A DNA stretch of 64,000 nt from Fomitopsis serialis (GCF_022376445.1 NW_025955000.1:186001-250000); one strand, 5' to 3'; shown: positions 11,337-24,056, counted from the first letter of the stretch. Numbers and translations: made by a program. Notes: generated from the letters alone by a model not told the origin.

Positions 11337-12519
11337 ACGAGAATGACAGTGTTGTTGAAGTTACTGTGATGAGGGACACAGATCTATACGCAGACAGACA
11401 TATATATGGGACAGGTACCGACCGCAGCGTGTCGTCGGGACACGGGTTCAGTACTAGTATCTGATCCCGCAGCTGTGCACACTGCGCAGCTGTCAAATAC
11501 GCCCAACAGCACCGGTAACGTGTTTGGTGCGATCTCGGGTTGATGGATGAGTCAATACCCATTTGACGTACGTCAGTAGCTCTGTTTATACCTGACAGCA
11601 GATGCTAAGTACTTAGGCTAAGTAGAAAACGTACCAATTATGATCTACCTCGCAGCAAATGAGAGCGACGTTTATTGGACTTGAGCCGGGCGACTCAGAG
11701 GGCCGTTCGCAATGGGAGATGTCCAAGTCTGCACGATTGCGACTATCCGCGGCTGCCGTGACGGTCGTGGCAGGCGACCAATGTGTTCTGCGAAGCTCAT
11801 GCTATGTATAAGAATGTGGGGCTGCGGCATGGCGGCACCGTCAAAATCGGTCTCACTTACCCTATCAGCACCCGCTCGTGTACTGGTGGGGCACTACGGT
11901 CCACTTGGACTGACAAAGTGCCATGTCACGAAGCTGTGGATGATGAACAAGTACTTCAGTTACTTACTACTGTTCCGTATCGCTCAACTCGCTGAAAAGC
12001 CTGTACAAGCAGCGTGGCGGAGAGCAGACCAGACCGAGTTTTGAAGCCGAGATTGACTGGCACTGCAGAACGTGCATCACCTGAAAACAAGGCCAGCCCG
12101 TAAAGGCCCTGGGCACGCTGTTTCGGAGAGGTCTAGTAGCAATGTGGAATGAGCTGGCTAAACGGACTCATCCTCCTTCGGGGGAAGGACACGGTCGTGT
12201 ACCCGCGCGGCGCTTCGGCTGCGATTAGCCGCAAGTGAGTCTCTCACACCTGTGGGCGTCTCCGCTTGGTCTCCGCTAAGACCGACAGCGCGGGACGCGG
12301 GGAATTGACTTGACAGAAACCGCCTCACTGAGCCTGAGGACACGGGCTTGCAATGTATCTTCGCCTCGGAACCGCCACATGTACACTTATCAGAATCATT
12401 CCGTTGATCGTCCAAGTAATGTACCAGAGTCCATTCCTTGCTATCGCTACAGTACAGCCTCTTACTCCAACGCAACAGAAATGCAGTACAATACAGTAGG
12501 CCAATCCAACAATCGCAGG
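11337..12519. other. Intergenic, no supported gene
   Basis: Upstream of the membrane-protein gene and downstream of the RhoGAP gene (both minus). Open frames at 11712-12044 and 12158-12475 show no motifs and no splice-linked continuation. No RNA gene or repeat recognised. Confidence 0.45.
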
Positions 12520-14915
12520 CTAAAAATAATGACTGTAGTCGTCATCGCAATCCTGATCCTGATCCAGCTCCTCACGGTGCTTGCGCGACGGTTTCGCTTC
12601 CCTGCGCAGGAGCCGCCGGAACGAGTTGCTCTGCTGCAGCTCGCGTTCGAGCTCGGCAATGCGGCGGGAGGCGTCGACTAAGCTTACGACGTTGCCTGTA
12701 CAACACAAACACGATGTCAGTACTGTCGCTCCCCAAAAGGACATGTTATCCGGCACTGACTTTCATCGCCGAATCGACTAAAGCGATGGATATCGCCATC
12801 GTTTCTTGACGGAGAGCGCCTGCGCGGCTCAGGCTTCGGGGTATAGACGCGCGAATCTTCGCCGACGTCGTGACGAGGCTTGCAAGGGCATTCGTCAGAG
12901 CGCGGATGCTCGCCGAGGTAATAGCCAAGGACCGACGCAGCCTCGTCGTCGTCCCGTCCGTCGACAGAGCTGCCGAAAGATGTACTCGTAGTGTCGCTCG
13001 ACGCTGACGAGCCCGAGCCCGCATCCGCGCACGCATCATAGCCCTCCTGGTACGGCTGGTGCGGGGAGGGTGCATACCGGCGGCGGTGCGCCTCCTCCGC
13101 GCGGCGGCGCGCAAGGTCCGGCTTCTGCGTGACGAAGCGGCGCGTGCCGGGCGGGGCGACGTCCAGCAGGCCCTTCGACAGGCGCTCCCAGCGGTCGAGC
13201 ATCCACACGGCGAGCGTGCGCCCCGCGGCGTAGCTCGCCCCGCCCAGCAGGTAGAACCCGAACTTCTCCCCGATGACCTCCGCGCTGATGCCGTTGCCGG
13301 TGTACGCGAGCACCTGCTTGAAGAAGTCGAAGAGGTACACGAGGAGCGAGAGGCGCTCGACGGGCAGCAGGCGGAGGACGTGCTGGGCGATCTCGATGAG
13401 CGGCGCGTCGAACGCCTCGCGGATCGCGCGCCGCTCCGTGGGCGTGAGCGACGCGGGCTCGATGATCTCGTGCTCCATCTCCGGGATGGTGCCGCGGAGC
13501 GTCTTCCGCGTCCGCTTGGTTACGGGCGGAAAGATGATATCCCACTCGCGCTTGAGCACAGGGTTGACACACCACTTCCAGAGACCGTAGTTGAGGTCTT
13601 GCGGGATGAGCGGTTCGGGGAGATGCTCCAGGATGGTCTCAAACAACCCGCAGATGTCGGCAGTGCTGGATCTCGCGAGGGGGCCGATGCGCACGCCTAG
13701 AGGGCGCTTGTAGCCGTGGTCGAACATGCGCCGCATTTTGTCGATATTGTGCTTGATGGGCGTGCCGCGGAAGAGATTTGCATCATAAATGCCTGTACAA
13801 CGGTGTGAGACAGATCCTGGAGCCTCATGACGGATCTGGCGACCTCACCTGTTCTGTAAAGCTCTTCAACACACTCGTAGATGACAGCAGGCAGATCATG
13901 CTGATACCCGTTCATGACGATCGTGGTGGATGAGACCTCCATCATTTCGAGAACGGACATGTGGTATATTCCTACAACGACGCCACACATGATTAGAACG
14001 CAACAGAATGCCCAGCAATGAAAACTTACTCGGAGGCTTGCCGTCAGGGTTCTCCTCCTGTTCAGGAGGATCATCCTTGTGCTTCAGAAAATGTTCTCGG
14101 GCCTCACGCTCAAACTTCTTCTGCTCGCCAAACACCCGAAGGTCGAGATAGTCCGCCAGCCTCTCCTGACGTTCATGAAGCAGCTGGGTAAGGTCGTTCA
14201 TCACGTCCTTGTGATCGGCGATCTGGAAGGGCAGCCGGGGCACGGGGCTGCCCTTCTTCCCTACAAGCTTGGACGTCTGGTCGGCGTCCCGCTTCTCCGG
14301 CGACGGAGAGTTTGACTTTGAGAACGGGGCTGACTTCCGCACGGCTGCGGAGGTAGCGCGGCCCCGCGTTTGACGGGCATGCTTCCCCTCGGTGTCGGAG
14401 CCATCTGAAGACTGCCCCGCGAGCCTGCTGGGTACGGAGGGGACCGTGCTGGACCGGGGACGGTGTCGGTGATGCTCGGGGAAGGGAGGAAGATGGCCGC
14501 AGGCGCGGGCAACGTAGTCCTCTTCCGCGTTTGTGTGGGACGTGCTGCGCGGTCTGATCGCAGAATCTGGGGTGCGAGTGTGGGGTGCGGGGTCTGATGA
14601 GGAATGAGGCCGCGATCTGTCGGTGGTGGAGCGTTGTGAAATTGCCGGGTCGTCATGTTTGATCTGCGCACCGAGTGCAGATGATGCGGAGGAAGATTTA
14701 GAGGCTTGGGCTTGCGGGGTCGGTTTCTTCAGGATGCCTCGAACGGGCGAGACAGCATGGTGATTGGCGTCCGCGATAGTAGGTCGGAGGATCCCGCGCA
14801 GGGGGAGTTGAGGTCGCGTTGCGGGGACAGATGACGAGCGTTGCTTGCCGGAGGCTGTTCGCGATGTGTTGACTGCGTCGGGGGAAAGAGAGCGTGAGCG
14901 GTGAGATGACGGCAT
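12520..14915 (-). CDS. RhoGAP-domain protein (738 aa)
   Basis: Four exons (14030-14915, 13849-13971, 12761-13792, 12520-12695), with introns of 58, 56 and 65 nt, give 738 residues. Residues 1 to about 230 are a disordered Ser/Arg/Pro-rich tail with repeated 'RGIL(R/K)' motifs. Residues about 300-520 form a RhoGAP domain: 'ANLFRG' with the arginine finger R345, 'LPEPLIP' and the later helix 'GISAEVIGEKFGFYLLGG'. A charged Ser-rich part follows, and the last exon ends in a short coiled coil (RRIAELERELQQ) and an acidic tail. RhoGAPs accelerate GTP hydrolysis by Rho/Cdc42-type GTPases and thereby control polarity and actin; the target GTPase cannot be read from sequence. The donor of the last intron (GTCAGT) is weak but is the only one that keeps the frame. 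Confidence 0.88.
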
Positions 14916-16090
14916 GGGGAAGGTCGCGACGGCGTAGCAAATGTGTACGCAGCGATTCGTGGATGGAGAAATGAATCACCGCCAGGCCACCTCGACGATG
15001 TTTATATGTATTTCTGCGACCCTGAGCGCGGACATGAACGCACGGATGCTGAGGATCCGTGCGCCCACCACATCCGCCACCGGGTGACATTGCCGTACTT
15101 GGTCGAGATGCGAACGGCAACCGCCGTCCCGCCGTTTTGCCTGTTTGGGACGAGACGTGGCTGGGAGAATTGATCCGCCCACGAGCGTTCCGTGCAGCCG
15201 TGCCGCGGGCGATCGCTGGCGAGCGCCGGGCCAGCGGCTCGTGTCCGTGCTGTTCCTTGTTCCTTGCTTATCTTTTGCTTCCCCCTTCTTCAATGTGAGA
15301 CTAACTTGTGATTCCTTGCCTCTCCCGTTTGTGAAATGTCGATCTATGTGCGACTCGTGCCCTCAGTGAGGCAGACAGAAGTTGGACAGAAGAGGTGAAC
15401 AGAGCTTCGGAAAAGCCGGTCGCAGCAAGATCCGGAAGAGCCGTGGGAACACGGCCACGTGACACACTGCAGTGGGGCCAGGCGCCAAAGTATTAGGCCG
15501 CGATCGCGTTCCGGAATCCGCACTGGCAGTGCCGGAATATCGCAGCCGCTCGCAATTTGTTCGTCGCGGCCCCAAGAAGATTGAAAACATGCAGCAAGCT
15601 TCTGCAATCGATGTGCATGTGCGGGACGTGCGAGCGGATACCATTCGCGGAATGCGGGTTTGATCTCTCATTTGTTTCCGAATGTCTCTGGATGTCTCTG
15701 ACGATATTACAGCGATGTTGGAGCGTGGCGGGCGCCGCGTGTAAACGCTGCTGGAGTGGGACTTACGTTCTTCTTTGTCCTCCACGGCAGTCGCTCGTGG
15801 AGCAGATGAGTCATGGCCTGCTGGGGAACGCCGCATTGTACGAGATGAATGCTCGTCCCCAGGTCATCGGGGAGGCCAGATAGGAAGCAATACCGGTGCA
15901 GGAGGTACGATGACCGCGGTTCGACTTCTTGCGGGAGGACCTTCACTCGCCTGGATAGGTACTGCAGCGGCGAGCGCATGGCAACGCGCCGACTCCGCCC
16001 GTGAGACGCTCCCGAGGTGTCTGCTATGGAGCCCCCGAATCTGCCGATGAACCGACCGCAGGTGTGTCATCGGATGGTGCCCGGATCGTT
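14916..16090. other. Divergent promoter region between RhoGAP and MFS genes
   Basis: About 1.2 kb upstream of both the minus-strand RhoGAP gene and the plus-strand transporter. Open frames on both strands lack motifs. No RNA gene or repeat recognised. Confidence 0.5.
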
Positions 16091-16096
16091 TATAAG
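16091..16096 (+). promoter_or_regulatory. TATA box of the MFS-1 gene
   Basis: TATAAG lies about 120 nt upstream of the MFS-1 start codon at 16217, within the expected range for a fungal core promoter with a leader of 80-90 nt. Confidence 0.45.
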
Positions 16097-16216
16097 CCCG
16101 CACTTGCATCCGCATCTAAACACCCTCGCACAATTTGGGCCCCTCTCTACACCCGACGAGCGACCCCGCTGTGCTCCGCGACAACACCTCCTCTTCCCCG
16201 CGATTGCGTAGTGATC

Positions 16217-18290
16217 ATGTTCAAGTCTCCGTTCGCCGCCCGGACGAACTCGTCCCGCAGCAGCAGCGAGAACACTGCCATCTCGGAGCCATTGCCCTCT
16301 AGAAATACCGACAGCGGCGCAGGTGGGAGGCCGCGGAGTCGAACCGTGGGCCACGAAGCCGCCCAGGTCCAGGCAGCGATAACTTTGGTGAAGGAGAAGC
16401 AGGACATCTCTGGCGAGGGATTGGAGGCCAGGACTGTCCTGCCGGACGGCCGAGTCGTCTTGACCGAAGCGGAGGCTTACCCAAAGCTTGGCTTCAGCTT
16501 CCCGACGTGGAAGAAGTGGACGATACTTTCCGTCATCTTCGCAATCCAATGTTCCATGAATCTCAACTCGTCGCTGTACGCCAATGCCGTCGGTCAGCTT
16601 GGACAGCACTTTGGTATCAGTGAACAGGTATGTATGTCCTCTCAAACGCCTGTGCGCCCCAACTCATTCGACGTGTGTAGGCTGTCCGAGTGGGCCAGAT
16701 GGACTTCTTGATCGCTTATGCCTTCGGTAACGAGCTGTGGGCGCCGTGGTCCGAAGAGCTCGGACGGTGGCCCATTATCCAGCTCAGTCTGTTCCTCGTC
16801 AACAGTGCGTCCTCTCCTTCCGCCCTATCGTTCCCCTTCTGAACTCTGCTATTCTAGTCTGGCAGATTCCCTGCGCGCTCGCGCCCAACTTCGGCACCAT
16901 CGTCGTCTGCCGGCTGCTCGGCGGCCTTTCCTCCGCGGGCGGGTCCGTAACGCTCGGCATGGTCGCCGACATGTGGACGCCCGAGGAGCAGCAGTTTGCG
17001 GTCGCCTTCATCGTCTTCTCGTCTGTCGGCGGCTCCGTGCTGGGTCCCATCTTCGGTGGCATCATCGAGACGCACCTCGACTGGCACTGGAACTTCTGGA
17101 TCCAGCTCATTGTCGGTGTCGCCGTGCAGGCGGTGCACTTCTTCCTCGTGCCTGAGACGTGCTCGAAGGTGCTGATCGATCGCGAGGCGAAGCGCCGGCG
17201 GCAGTCGGGCGAGGACAACGTCTGGGGTCCGTCGGAGGTGGAGGAGCATAGGTTCGCGCCGAGGAAGATCATCACGATCTGGTTGCGTCCGGTAAGCAAC
17301 AGTCTCCGCATCCCACGGAACGACCGCTAATTAGCCTGCACGCAGTTCTCCATGTTCATCTTCGAGCCCATAGTCCTCTTCCTGTCGCTCCTCAGTGGCT
17401 TCAGCGATGCCCTCATCTTCACCTTCCTTCAGTCCTTCTCGCCCGTCTTCGAGCAGTGGGGCTTCGACGTCGAGATGCAAGGTGTTGCCTTCGTCACGTG
17501 AGCATCTCGACTATTTAACCTCACCCCCACGCAGCCACCTAACATCTCTTCCAGGATCGCCGTCGGATACTGCATCGCCTACATCTCGTTCATTCCATTC
17601 ATCTGGAGACAACGCAACCAGCTCCGCAAGGACCCTCATTCACTCCAACCCGAGGCCCGTCTATACTGGCTGCTATTCAGTGAGCAGCTTCCTGCATGAA
17701 CGCCCCGCACATACTAAGCTCTGCCGAACACAGCTGCACCTCTCGAGCCGATCGGTCTGTTCGGCTTCGCATGGACCAGTCAGGGCCCACCCAACGTCCC
17801 GTGGATCGCCCCGATGATCTTCGCGGCGATGATCGCCATTGCCAATGTGCGTGCAGTTCCAATTCGTCCACTAACGATGGTGCCTGACTCTCCGTGTAGT
17901 ACGCGATATACATGGCCACCATCGACTACATGATCCAGGCGTACGGTCCCTACTCCGCTTCCGCCACCGGTGGCAACGGCTTCGCGCGCGACCTCCTCGC
18001 TGGCATCGCCGCGATGTACTCCGTCCCTCGTAAGCACGCGTCTCCGGTTCACTCGCCCCCCGACACTGACGTGCCCGCGCCCCGCAGTGTACACGAACCT
18101 GGGCAAGTCCCACCCGCTGGAGTGGGCGTCGACGCTGCTCGGCTGCCTCTCCGTCCTCGTCACGATACCCATATTCATCTTCTACTTCCACGGGCCCGCG
18201 ATCCGCGCGCGCTCCAAGTTCGCGCAGGAGATCAGCGGGGGGCACGAGCGGTTGGTGGCGGAAACCAAGATGCCCGTGGGCCAGGCATAG
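16217..18290 (+). CDS. MFS transporter 1, DHA1-like (563 aa)
   Basis: Eight exons: 16217-16627, 16681-16804, 16858-17291, 17346-17497, 17555-17679, 17734-17846, 17900-18029 and 18088-18290. The seven introns are 53-58 nt. The protein has a long hydrophilic N-terminus (about 110 residues), then 'GFSFPTWKKWTILSVIFAIQ' starting TM1, and about 12 membrane segments. Family motifs include 'RLLGGLSSAGGSVTLGMVADMW' split around TM4, and a central cytosolic loop 'PETCSKVLIDREAKRRR'. It resembles fungal polyamine/multidrug proton antiporters of the DHA1 group; substrate unknown. A close paralogue lies at 34508-36817 on the other strand. This copy lacks four introns present there, three of them within its 434-nt exon 3. 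Confidence 0.93.
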
Positions 18291-18826
18291 TCCCCCCTCC
18301 GCGCGCGGAGCGGGATCGTGGTGTGCTTGGGCCGGGAAGAGTCATGAGTTGATGCGCTCACGATTTTCATGACGGCTGCGACGCAAATGTGTTACAGTAG
18401 ATCGGTCTCTTTATAGTCGCGTGTAGAGTAATGCACCTCTGTATTGCGCTGTTGTACAATCTACTCAATGCAATATTTATTCTCTGGGTTCATGAACGGT
18501 TACGTGTATTTTTCGGACGCTTGTCGGCTTATCCAGTCTGGACAGAGTAAGTTCTGGTACAGTGTCTATGTAGCGCGTCGGCAACTCACGGCATAAGAGG
18601 GCAGAAGATATTCTGATGCACGGTGTGTAGACAATCGGCACAACGATAGTACTGACATGCGAGGAACAAAGGTGGCATCATATCTGGGTGAGCACGTCCG
18701 TTCCACCATCAAGAATCTTGTTCATGTATGATCGCACCACGACAGTTGACTGGGATGTGAACTTGGACTTCCTTCCGTGGTGAAAAGAAGTTCAAATTCC
18801 GATTTGTATGGCACTCGTAAACAAGC
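18291..18826. other. Intergenic between convergent MFS-1 and F-box genes
   Basis: 3' regions of two convergent genes. No coding signal or repeat recognised. Confidence 0.5.
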
Positions 18827-20338
18827 TTAAGGGCCAAGCGGCGCAACATCACCATACCCGCCTCTCCACCCATCCCAGCAAACAATAGACACATGCTCAT
18901 TCAACCACTCCCGATCTTCCGGTGCGAGCTCGCCGCAATCGCGCACATAGAGGTTGCTCACCGCTACTATGCCGGGGTGCTCAGTATCCCAATCCAAAGC
19001 GTGCGCCGCCGCACTCGCCGCATGCCAACGTGCCTCCACGAAGGCCCGGAGATCTGTGCTGCGGAACTTCGTGCATTCAGTGATTATGAAATGCTCGACC
19101 TCGGCGCACAGCCATTCAGCTGTGCCATCTGCCCTCGTTCGCATTGGCACCGCGAGGCGGCGCAACACCGCCGGGAGGAGGCCGTCACAACGCACGATCT
19201 CTGCTTGACAGCAAGCGACGCTGCTAGTATCCAGGCCAGTCGTCAGGTAGTATAGAAGCGCCCCCGGGCTAGCAATGTCAGTCAAGGTAACACTGAAAGC
19301 CTCTGGTAGTTCAGGGGGGCTGGGAGGGCGGGTTGGCAACGTGCACCGCGTATAGCACAGGTATCCGAGTGTCGGGCCATCGAGGAGCGAGCCGAATTCC
19401 GCGATGACATCAGCGGACATGTTGACGAAGCTCATCGGGGTGCGCCATCGGAAACCATCAGGGAGCACGGTAGAGAGTAGCCCTTCGCTGTCGTCACTGT
19501 AGCAGTCCAGGCTGAGCCCGTCGAGTTCGACCTCGCGCAAGTTGTGTGTGCGCACAAGGCACGCCAAGAGCTCATGGAGCGGGAAGGGTACATTGCGCTC
19601 GTCGTAGCTGGTGATCGTGAGCGAGAGGAGCTCAGGCGGCATTGGTGACTGTTCGTAGTTCTGCACGTACGCATGGCGAAAGTGAACGCCGCAGATCGAA
19701 AGATCCCGTAGCTTCGGAGTGTAGAACTCGTACACCGCGGGTGAGTCGATGTCGGGACTGGTGATTAAGTTGTCCAGCAAGAAATCGAGGTTGAGCCTGA
19801 TCAAGTTGTCCGCATACCCGACGAGGTCTACGCGTGGACAAGGGAGCGACCTCGAGTGAAGGACCTTCATGCCTAGGACCCTCCACCGACCCATATGAGG
19901 CAACAGCAGCGCCATGATGGCGTCCACCTGAGCCTTCTCCGTCGCATCGTCCAGAGTCAGATCAAACCTCCGCACGATGTGGATGTCCAAGAGTCGGCCC
20001 CTTGACCATTCGAGGTACTCGCGAATCCTCGAAGGTGGAGTAGGGTTCCTGCCAATCCAAATAACGATGTGCGTCCAGAACATGGATATGCTCGACATGG
20101 CATCCCGCCAAAGCGGACTGACAGAGGCGAGGCATTCAGGGAAGGGGTGCTCACAGCTGGTAGTGTCGTGCGAAGACCACGGATTCAGACGGAGAGTGTT
20201 TGTCCGGTCAAGGTAGCCTGGGCGCTGAGCCGTGTGGGCTACATCACGGAAGATGCCAACGAGGACATCGGCCGGAAGGTCCTTGGCAGTGGTATTGGGC
20301 TCGTGAACGTTATCATTGGCCTGGTCTTTGCTATCCAT
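18827..20338 (-). CDS. F-box-like protein, intact (503 aa)
   Basis: A single uninterrupted reading frame of 503 residues starting at an ATG at 20338. The N-terminal F-box-like part contains 'AKDLPADVLVGIFRDVA' and, after an insertion, 'CLASVSPLWRDAMSSISMFW'. The remainder is LRR-like, with recurring leucine-rich strands, and ends in 'CGELAPEDREWLNEHVSIVCWDGW'. This gene is the template for recognising three damaged relatives in the window (7188-8693, 20964-22228 and the relics at 9072 and 24863). The predicted role is substrate adaptor of an SCF ubiquitin ligase, by family. The lineage-specific proliferation of such genes is known in wood-decay basidiomycetes. Confidence 0.85.
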   Translation of the reverse strand: MDSKDQANDNVHEPNTTAKDLPADVLVGIFRDVAHTAQRPGYLDRTNTLRLNPWSSHDTTSCEHPFPECLASVSPLWRDAMSSISMFWTHIVIWIGRNPTPPSRIREYLEWSRGRLLDIHIVRRFDLTLDDATEKAQVDAIMALLLPHMGRWRVLGMKVLHSRSLPCPRVDLVGYADNLIRLNLDFLLDNLITSPDIDSPAVYEFYTPKLRDLSICGVHFRHAYVQNYEQSPMPPELLSLTITSYDERNVPFPLHELLACLVRTHNLREVELDGLSLDCYSDDSEGLLSTVLPDGFRWRTPMSFVNMSADVIAEFGSLLDGPTLGYLCYTRCTLPTRPPSPPELPEAFSVTLTDIASPGALLYYLTTGLDTSSVACCQAEIVRCDGLLPAVLRRLAVPMRTRADGTAEWLCAEVEHFIITECTKFRSTDLRAFVEARWHAASAAAHALDWDTEHPGIVAVSNLYVRDCGELAPEDREWLNEHVSIVCWDGWRGGYGDVAPLGP

Positions 20339-20395
20339 GGCACCACCTAGCCTGCGCTACGTGAGCAAGCGCATCGTGTCAATGCGAGAGTAGAG

Positions 20396-20405
20396 ATATA
20401 TATAA
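20396..20405 (-). promoter_or_regulatory. TATA box of the intact F-box gene
   Basis: A TATATATA run lies about 60 nt upstream of the start codon at 20338 when read on the minus strand, similar to the spacing at the small secreted genes near 38 kb. Confidence 0.5.
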
Positions 20406-20963
20406 GTAGTGCTACGCTTGCTCACCACACGAGTTGCCTCAATCAAGCTTCAGCAACAAAGACGGGCCTTGAAGTCAGATCTGATCGCTTGGCTGCGGCC
20501 AGTGATACTGTCCGTAAGCGAGTGTGTGCGCACTTGCTGCGAGAAGTGACGACGTGTGGCTAGCCTGTTGGTGGTTGGAGTTTGGTTGGCATACTAGACT
20601 TGAGATGTGCGCACTTTGTGCACGCGCCCGAGAGACCGCGGGAAGAACGCCACAGACGCGTTATACACGTGACGAACGCGACCGCGCTCGACTTGAGTTT
20701 CGACTTGGAGAGCTTCAAATTTCAAGCTTTCAAGATTTCAAGAGTCAAGCCAGTCCCAAGCAAATATGTTTGATTTACAGCTATCAGCGCGTAACACGCA
20801 TGCATATTCTAAAGACGAGCGTGCGTGCGTAGGGAACAAAGATATACGAAACCACGAACGCCGTGACTACACCGCCCTACTGGGCTATACATAGCCATAC
20901 AAGCAGCACTGTACGCGAACCGGACACCGAGACATTGTAATCTAGCATACACCATCAAGATAA
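20406..20963. other. Intergenic between two F-box copies
   Basis: Contains a CAAG-rich stretch near 20700-20760 with several short 'tttcaag' repetitions. No gene recognised. Confidence 0.45.
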
Positions 20964-22228
20964 TCATGGCCACTCCGTACCTCCCCTCCAATCGTCCCAC
21001 TGCACGCGCTCCACGTTCTTGTCGAACCACTCCTTGTCGTCCGGAGCCAGCTCCCCGCAATCGTGCACATAGAGCTCCGTGACCGACCTCAACACAAAGT
21101 CGGCCCCGTCGTCTTCCATCGCAAACTCCGTCTCCTCATGTGCTTTCAAGCGCGCCTCGAGCATGTCGCGTAAATCCTTGCTGCTGAACTGCTTGCAGGA
21201 ATTGATATGGAGCTCCCTTAGGTGTGGACACGGCCAATCCACCCCGCCATGCTCTGTAGCCATCGGCGTCGTGAGCGCATGGAGCACCTCGGACTGGAGG
21301 CCGTCAGAGCGGCTGATCAATACCTCGCGGTAGGACGCTTCGCCGGCTAGGAGATTCACGAGCACCATAGGGCTTGCGATATCGACAAAGGAGACGCGGA
21401 AGGCATCGCACACACACCAGAGCGGAAATGTATTGCGGATGGGCATCGAGCAGCATGTGTAAGAGGCCGAATCGGCCAAGACGTACTGTAGGAGGCGATT
21501 GAGCTCCGCAATGACATCGCCAGACATGTCAGTGAAGTCCAAGTTAAAGCCGAAGTTGTAGTTCCAAGGTGGCTGACGTGGAGAGGACGTGCCAGTGTCA
21601 GAGATGTCGAGCCGAAGGTTTTTGAGATGGAGTCTGAACAAGTTCTTGCAGGTAATGAGAGCCGTTACGAAATCGAAAACAGAGAAAGGTATATTCTGCG
21701 AGTCGTAATCGGTGAGAGTGAGGTAACGGAGCTTGGGCGGCAAGGGAGCCTGAGGGTAGGGTACCACATACGATTCCCGGAAGTGGACGCCACCCATGGA
21801 GAGCTCTTCGAGTACGGGCATGTCGAGTCGACCTGTGGGAGACGTCGCTCCCATAGCATGTGCGATCGCGTCGTCAAAAACGAAGTCGAGATTGAGTTGA
21901 ACCAGGTTTTAGGGTCCGCGCCAATCCAGATGACGAGCTGTTGCCAGAATATGGAAGCGCCAGACATAGCATAGCGCCATGGAGGACTGACAGAAGCAAG
22001 ATGCTCGGCAGAGCACCTTGATAGGTCGGTTACGCGGTCATCCAACGGAGAAAGCGGGACGCGTTGAATGGGGGTGCAAGGGTACCCTGCTCCCCTTCGT
22101 ATATATATGGGCAGCTCCTCTTTGAATACATCGCGAAGGATGTTGAGAAGAACATCGGGCGTAAGGTCGTTGACTGTCGTACGAGGTTTGCGAGTAATGC
22201 AACTGCGCTCGTCAGGTGTGATGTCCAT
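20964..22228 (-). pseudogene. F-box-like gene with an internal deletion and frameshift
   Basis: The 5' part (22228 down to about 21910) encodes an F-box N-terminus ('NDLTPDVLLNILRDVF', 'ASVSPPWRYAMSG', 'LVIWIGADP'). At about 21910 it jumps directly to the sequence corresponding to 'NLVQLNLDFVFDDA' in another frame, and that frame then runs to a stop at 20964. Compared with the intact 503-residue paralogue about 78 residues are missing at the junction. No splice signals sit at the join. The 3' part keeps a clean 296-residue open frame from an internal ATG at 21854, so the decay seems recent or a truncated product could still be made. Confidence 0.8.
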
Positions 22229-23660
22229 AGCGTAACTGGATGTGTTTTCCGCCTTATTTGCGGACCGCTATTGATCCTTCAAAATCTCTAAAACATGCAG
22301 CGAAGCGTTTGTAAGCGGATACATGCGCATATACCCAGGTTTACTCACCAACTCACCAAGTTGTCCAGCACTGTCGTCGCCGCGAAGCTCCTAGAGGTAG
22401 GTAGTACACTGGTAATATGGGGAGACTGAAAGATTCGTAAGCAATATGGACTGCAACATGAGTGAGAGTTGGATACAAACCGGAACAATAGTGGGAGAGC
22501 TGAGCGTTGAAGCACAGAAGTTGCGCTCGACCGTGACGCTGCACTAAGAATCGAAGCAGCCACAGACGCGTCGCACACGTGACCAGAGGCTTGCCCTAAT
22601 AATAGAACTAATTCACCACCTCACCGAAGTTGACCACACCTCTGAATTAAAGGGACCCTTGGTACTCTGCGTCGACTCTGTGGGGCAGCTGACCATAGCT
22701 GTGAGACCATTCACATGATGATTCTGGACGGAACGGGCGACCGAGGCAGTGCCACAGTCGCACCAAAAATGCGTGAACGTGCGCGCACTCGAAACTGGTG
22801 TCCTAACGTTCAAATTGGAAAGGCAGGGACTGCCACATAACAATACAGGGCAGCGCAGCACCTTCTTGAAAAGCACCACCGCGATGCAGTCACACAAGCG
22901 GGGAATAAGAGCCGAAGCGAATAGATCGCCGAGTCATTGACATAGTAGTTCCTTGGTTTACCGAGTCTCTGGCCAGTCTCATGTGGCCTTTGGTCCGACA
23001 GTCCATGACGATGACGACGGTGCGAATTCGCAGATCAGCATCCTCTTTAGGGGAGCCAGGCACTCCGGATCTATATGGCGTTCAGAGAATCAATGAGCGA
23101 CACAATACGACACCGTCATGGTGTGTGATTGAACTTTGTACTTACGTAGAGAAGTCGCATTATCCGCGCTTCCCCGACACGATGTTTGATACGGGAGGCT
23201 GCGCGCGCCTGCGGGCGAGGCCTGTAGGCCACTATCGATTAGCAGCGTAGATCGCCCGAAAGCCCAACTTTGTTCCCGTACGTCAGGCCGGCGTCAGGCA
23301 ATACTACAGTGCCCGCAAGGACACCATCGCAGAGACAGACAGACCGTCTGCTACGATCGCCGTTAACTTTGTGCATCATTGCAGGTCGTCGACATGCATT
23401 AACCGGAGATGAGCTCACGTTCGTCCCGCCACGGTGCATGGGGTACGGCGAGGGTGCGGCAGCGATCACAGAACCAGAAGCACATGTGCGGGGAGCCGAA
23501 ATGAAGCTGAAGACCGTCGCATAACCAAGTCTGGTTGGTTTCCAACATAATCGTACGACACGGGCGTACTGAAAAGACAGAGTTTGACTGAGAGAAACAG
23601 AGTTCAGGCATCACATGCTCACGAGTCACCTTTCGGCATGGATCCGTACGTATGATAGTA
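22229..23660. other. Intergenic, no supported gene
   Basis: Upstream of the F-box pseudogene. Open frames on both strands lack motifs. No RNA gene was recognised. Confidence 0.45.
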
Positions 23661-24056
23661 CGGAGCGAGAGTCACCGCTTGGAGGCGGACCAATGTGACC
23701 GACGAGGTTAGTGCACCCTCGAAGTCTTCCGCACCCTCCGCATGGAGTCCGGAGGTGTTCGTTGACGTGCGCATACACGGTACGGGGCAGCAGGTCCGGC
23801 TCTGGAGACTTGCTGCGGGGAAGGCAGTTTGGACGCCTTTGACGTGGCAGAAAGCGGTGTCCTCCGTGGCTTCCTGACGGTTCGGGCTGCAGCATGTCTG
23901 TATTGCCTCCCGCGACGTTCGGTGACTGCCAGAGAGACGCGTCGAGACAGGCGGGCGAAGGAGGAAGATCTAGGAAGATACATAGCCGAGAACGCGCAAA
24001 CAACGCGCCCTGTGAAAACGTACCTGCCAAACCTGGTAGGACACATGACCGGTCTG
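23661..24056. repeat. Dispersed duplication, copy 1 (about 390 bp)
   Basis: This segment and 25002-25388 share long stretches with scattered substitutions and small indels: both contain 'gtgttcgttgacgtg', 'ctccgtggcttcctg', 'gctgcagcatgtctg' or close variants in the same order, and both end in 'ggtaggacacatgaccggt'. They are direct repeats 1.34 kb apart. No protein was recognised in copy 1. Confidence 0.75.

Noticed and set aside
13059..13700. Plus-strand open frame of 213 codons and the minus-strand frame 13036-13575
   Set aside because: Both are shadow frames of the RhoGAP exon, which has GC-rich third positions; neither has motifs.
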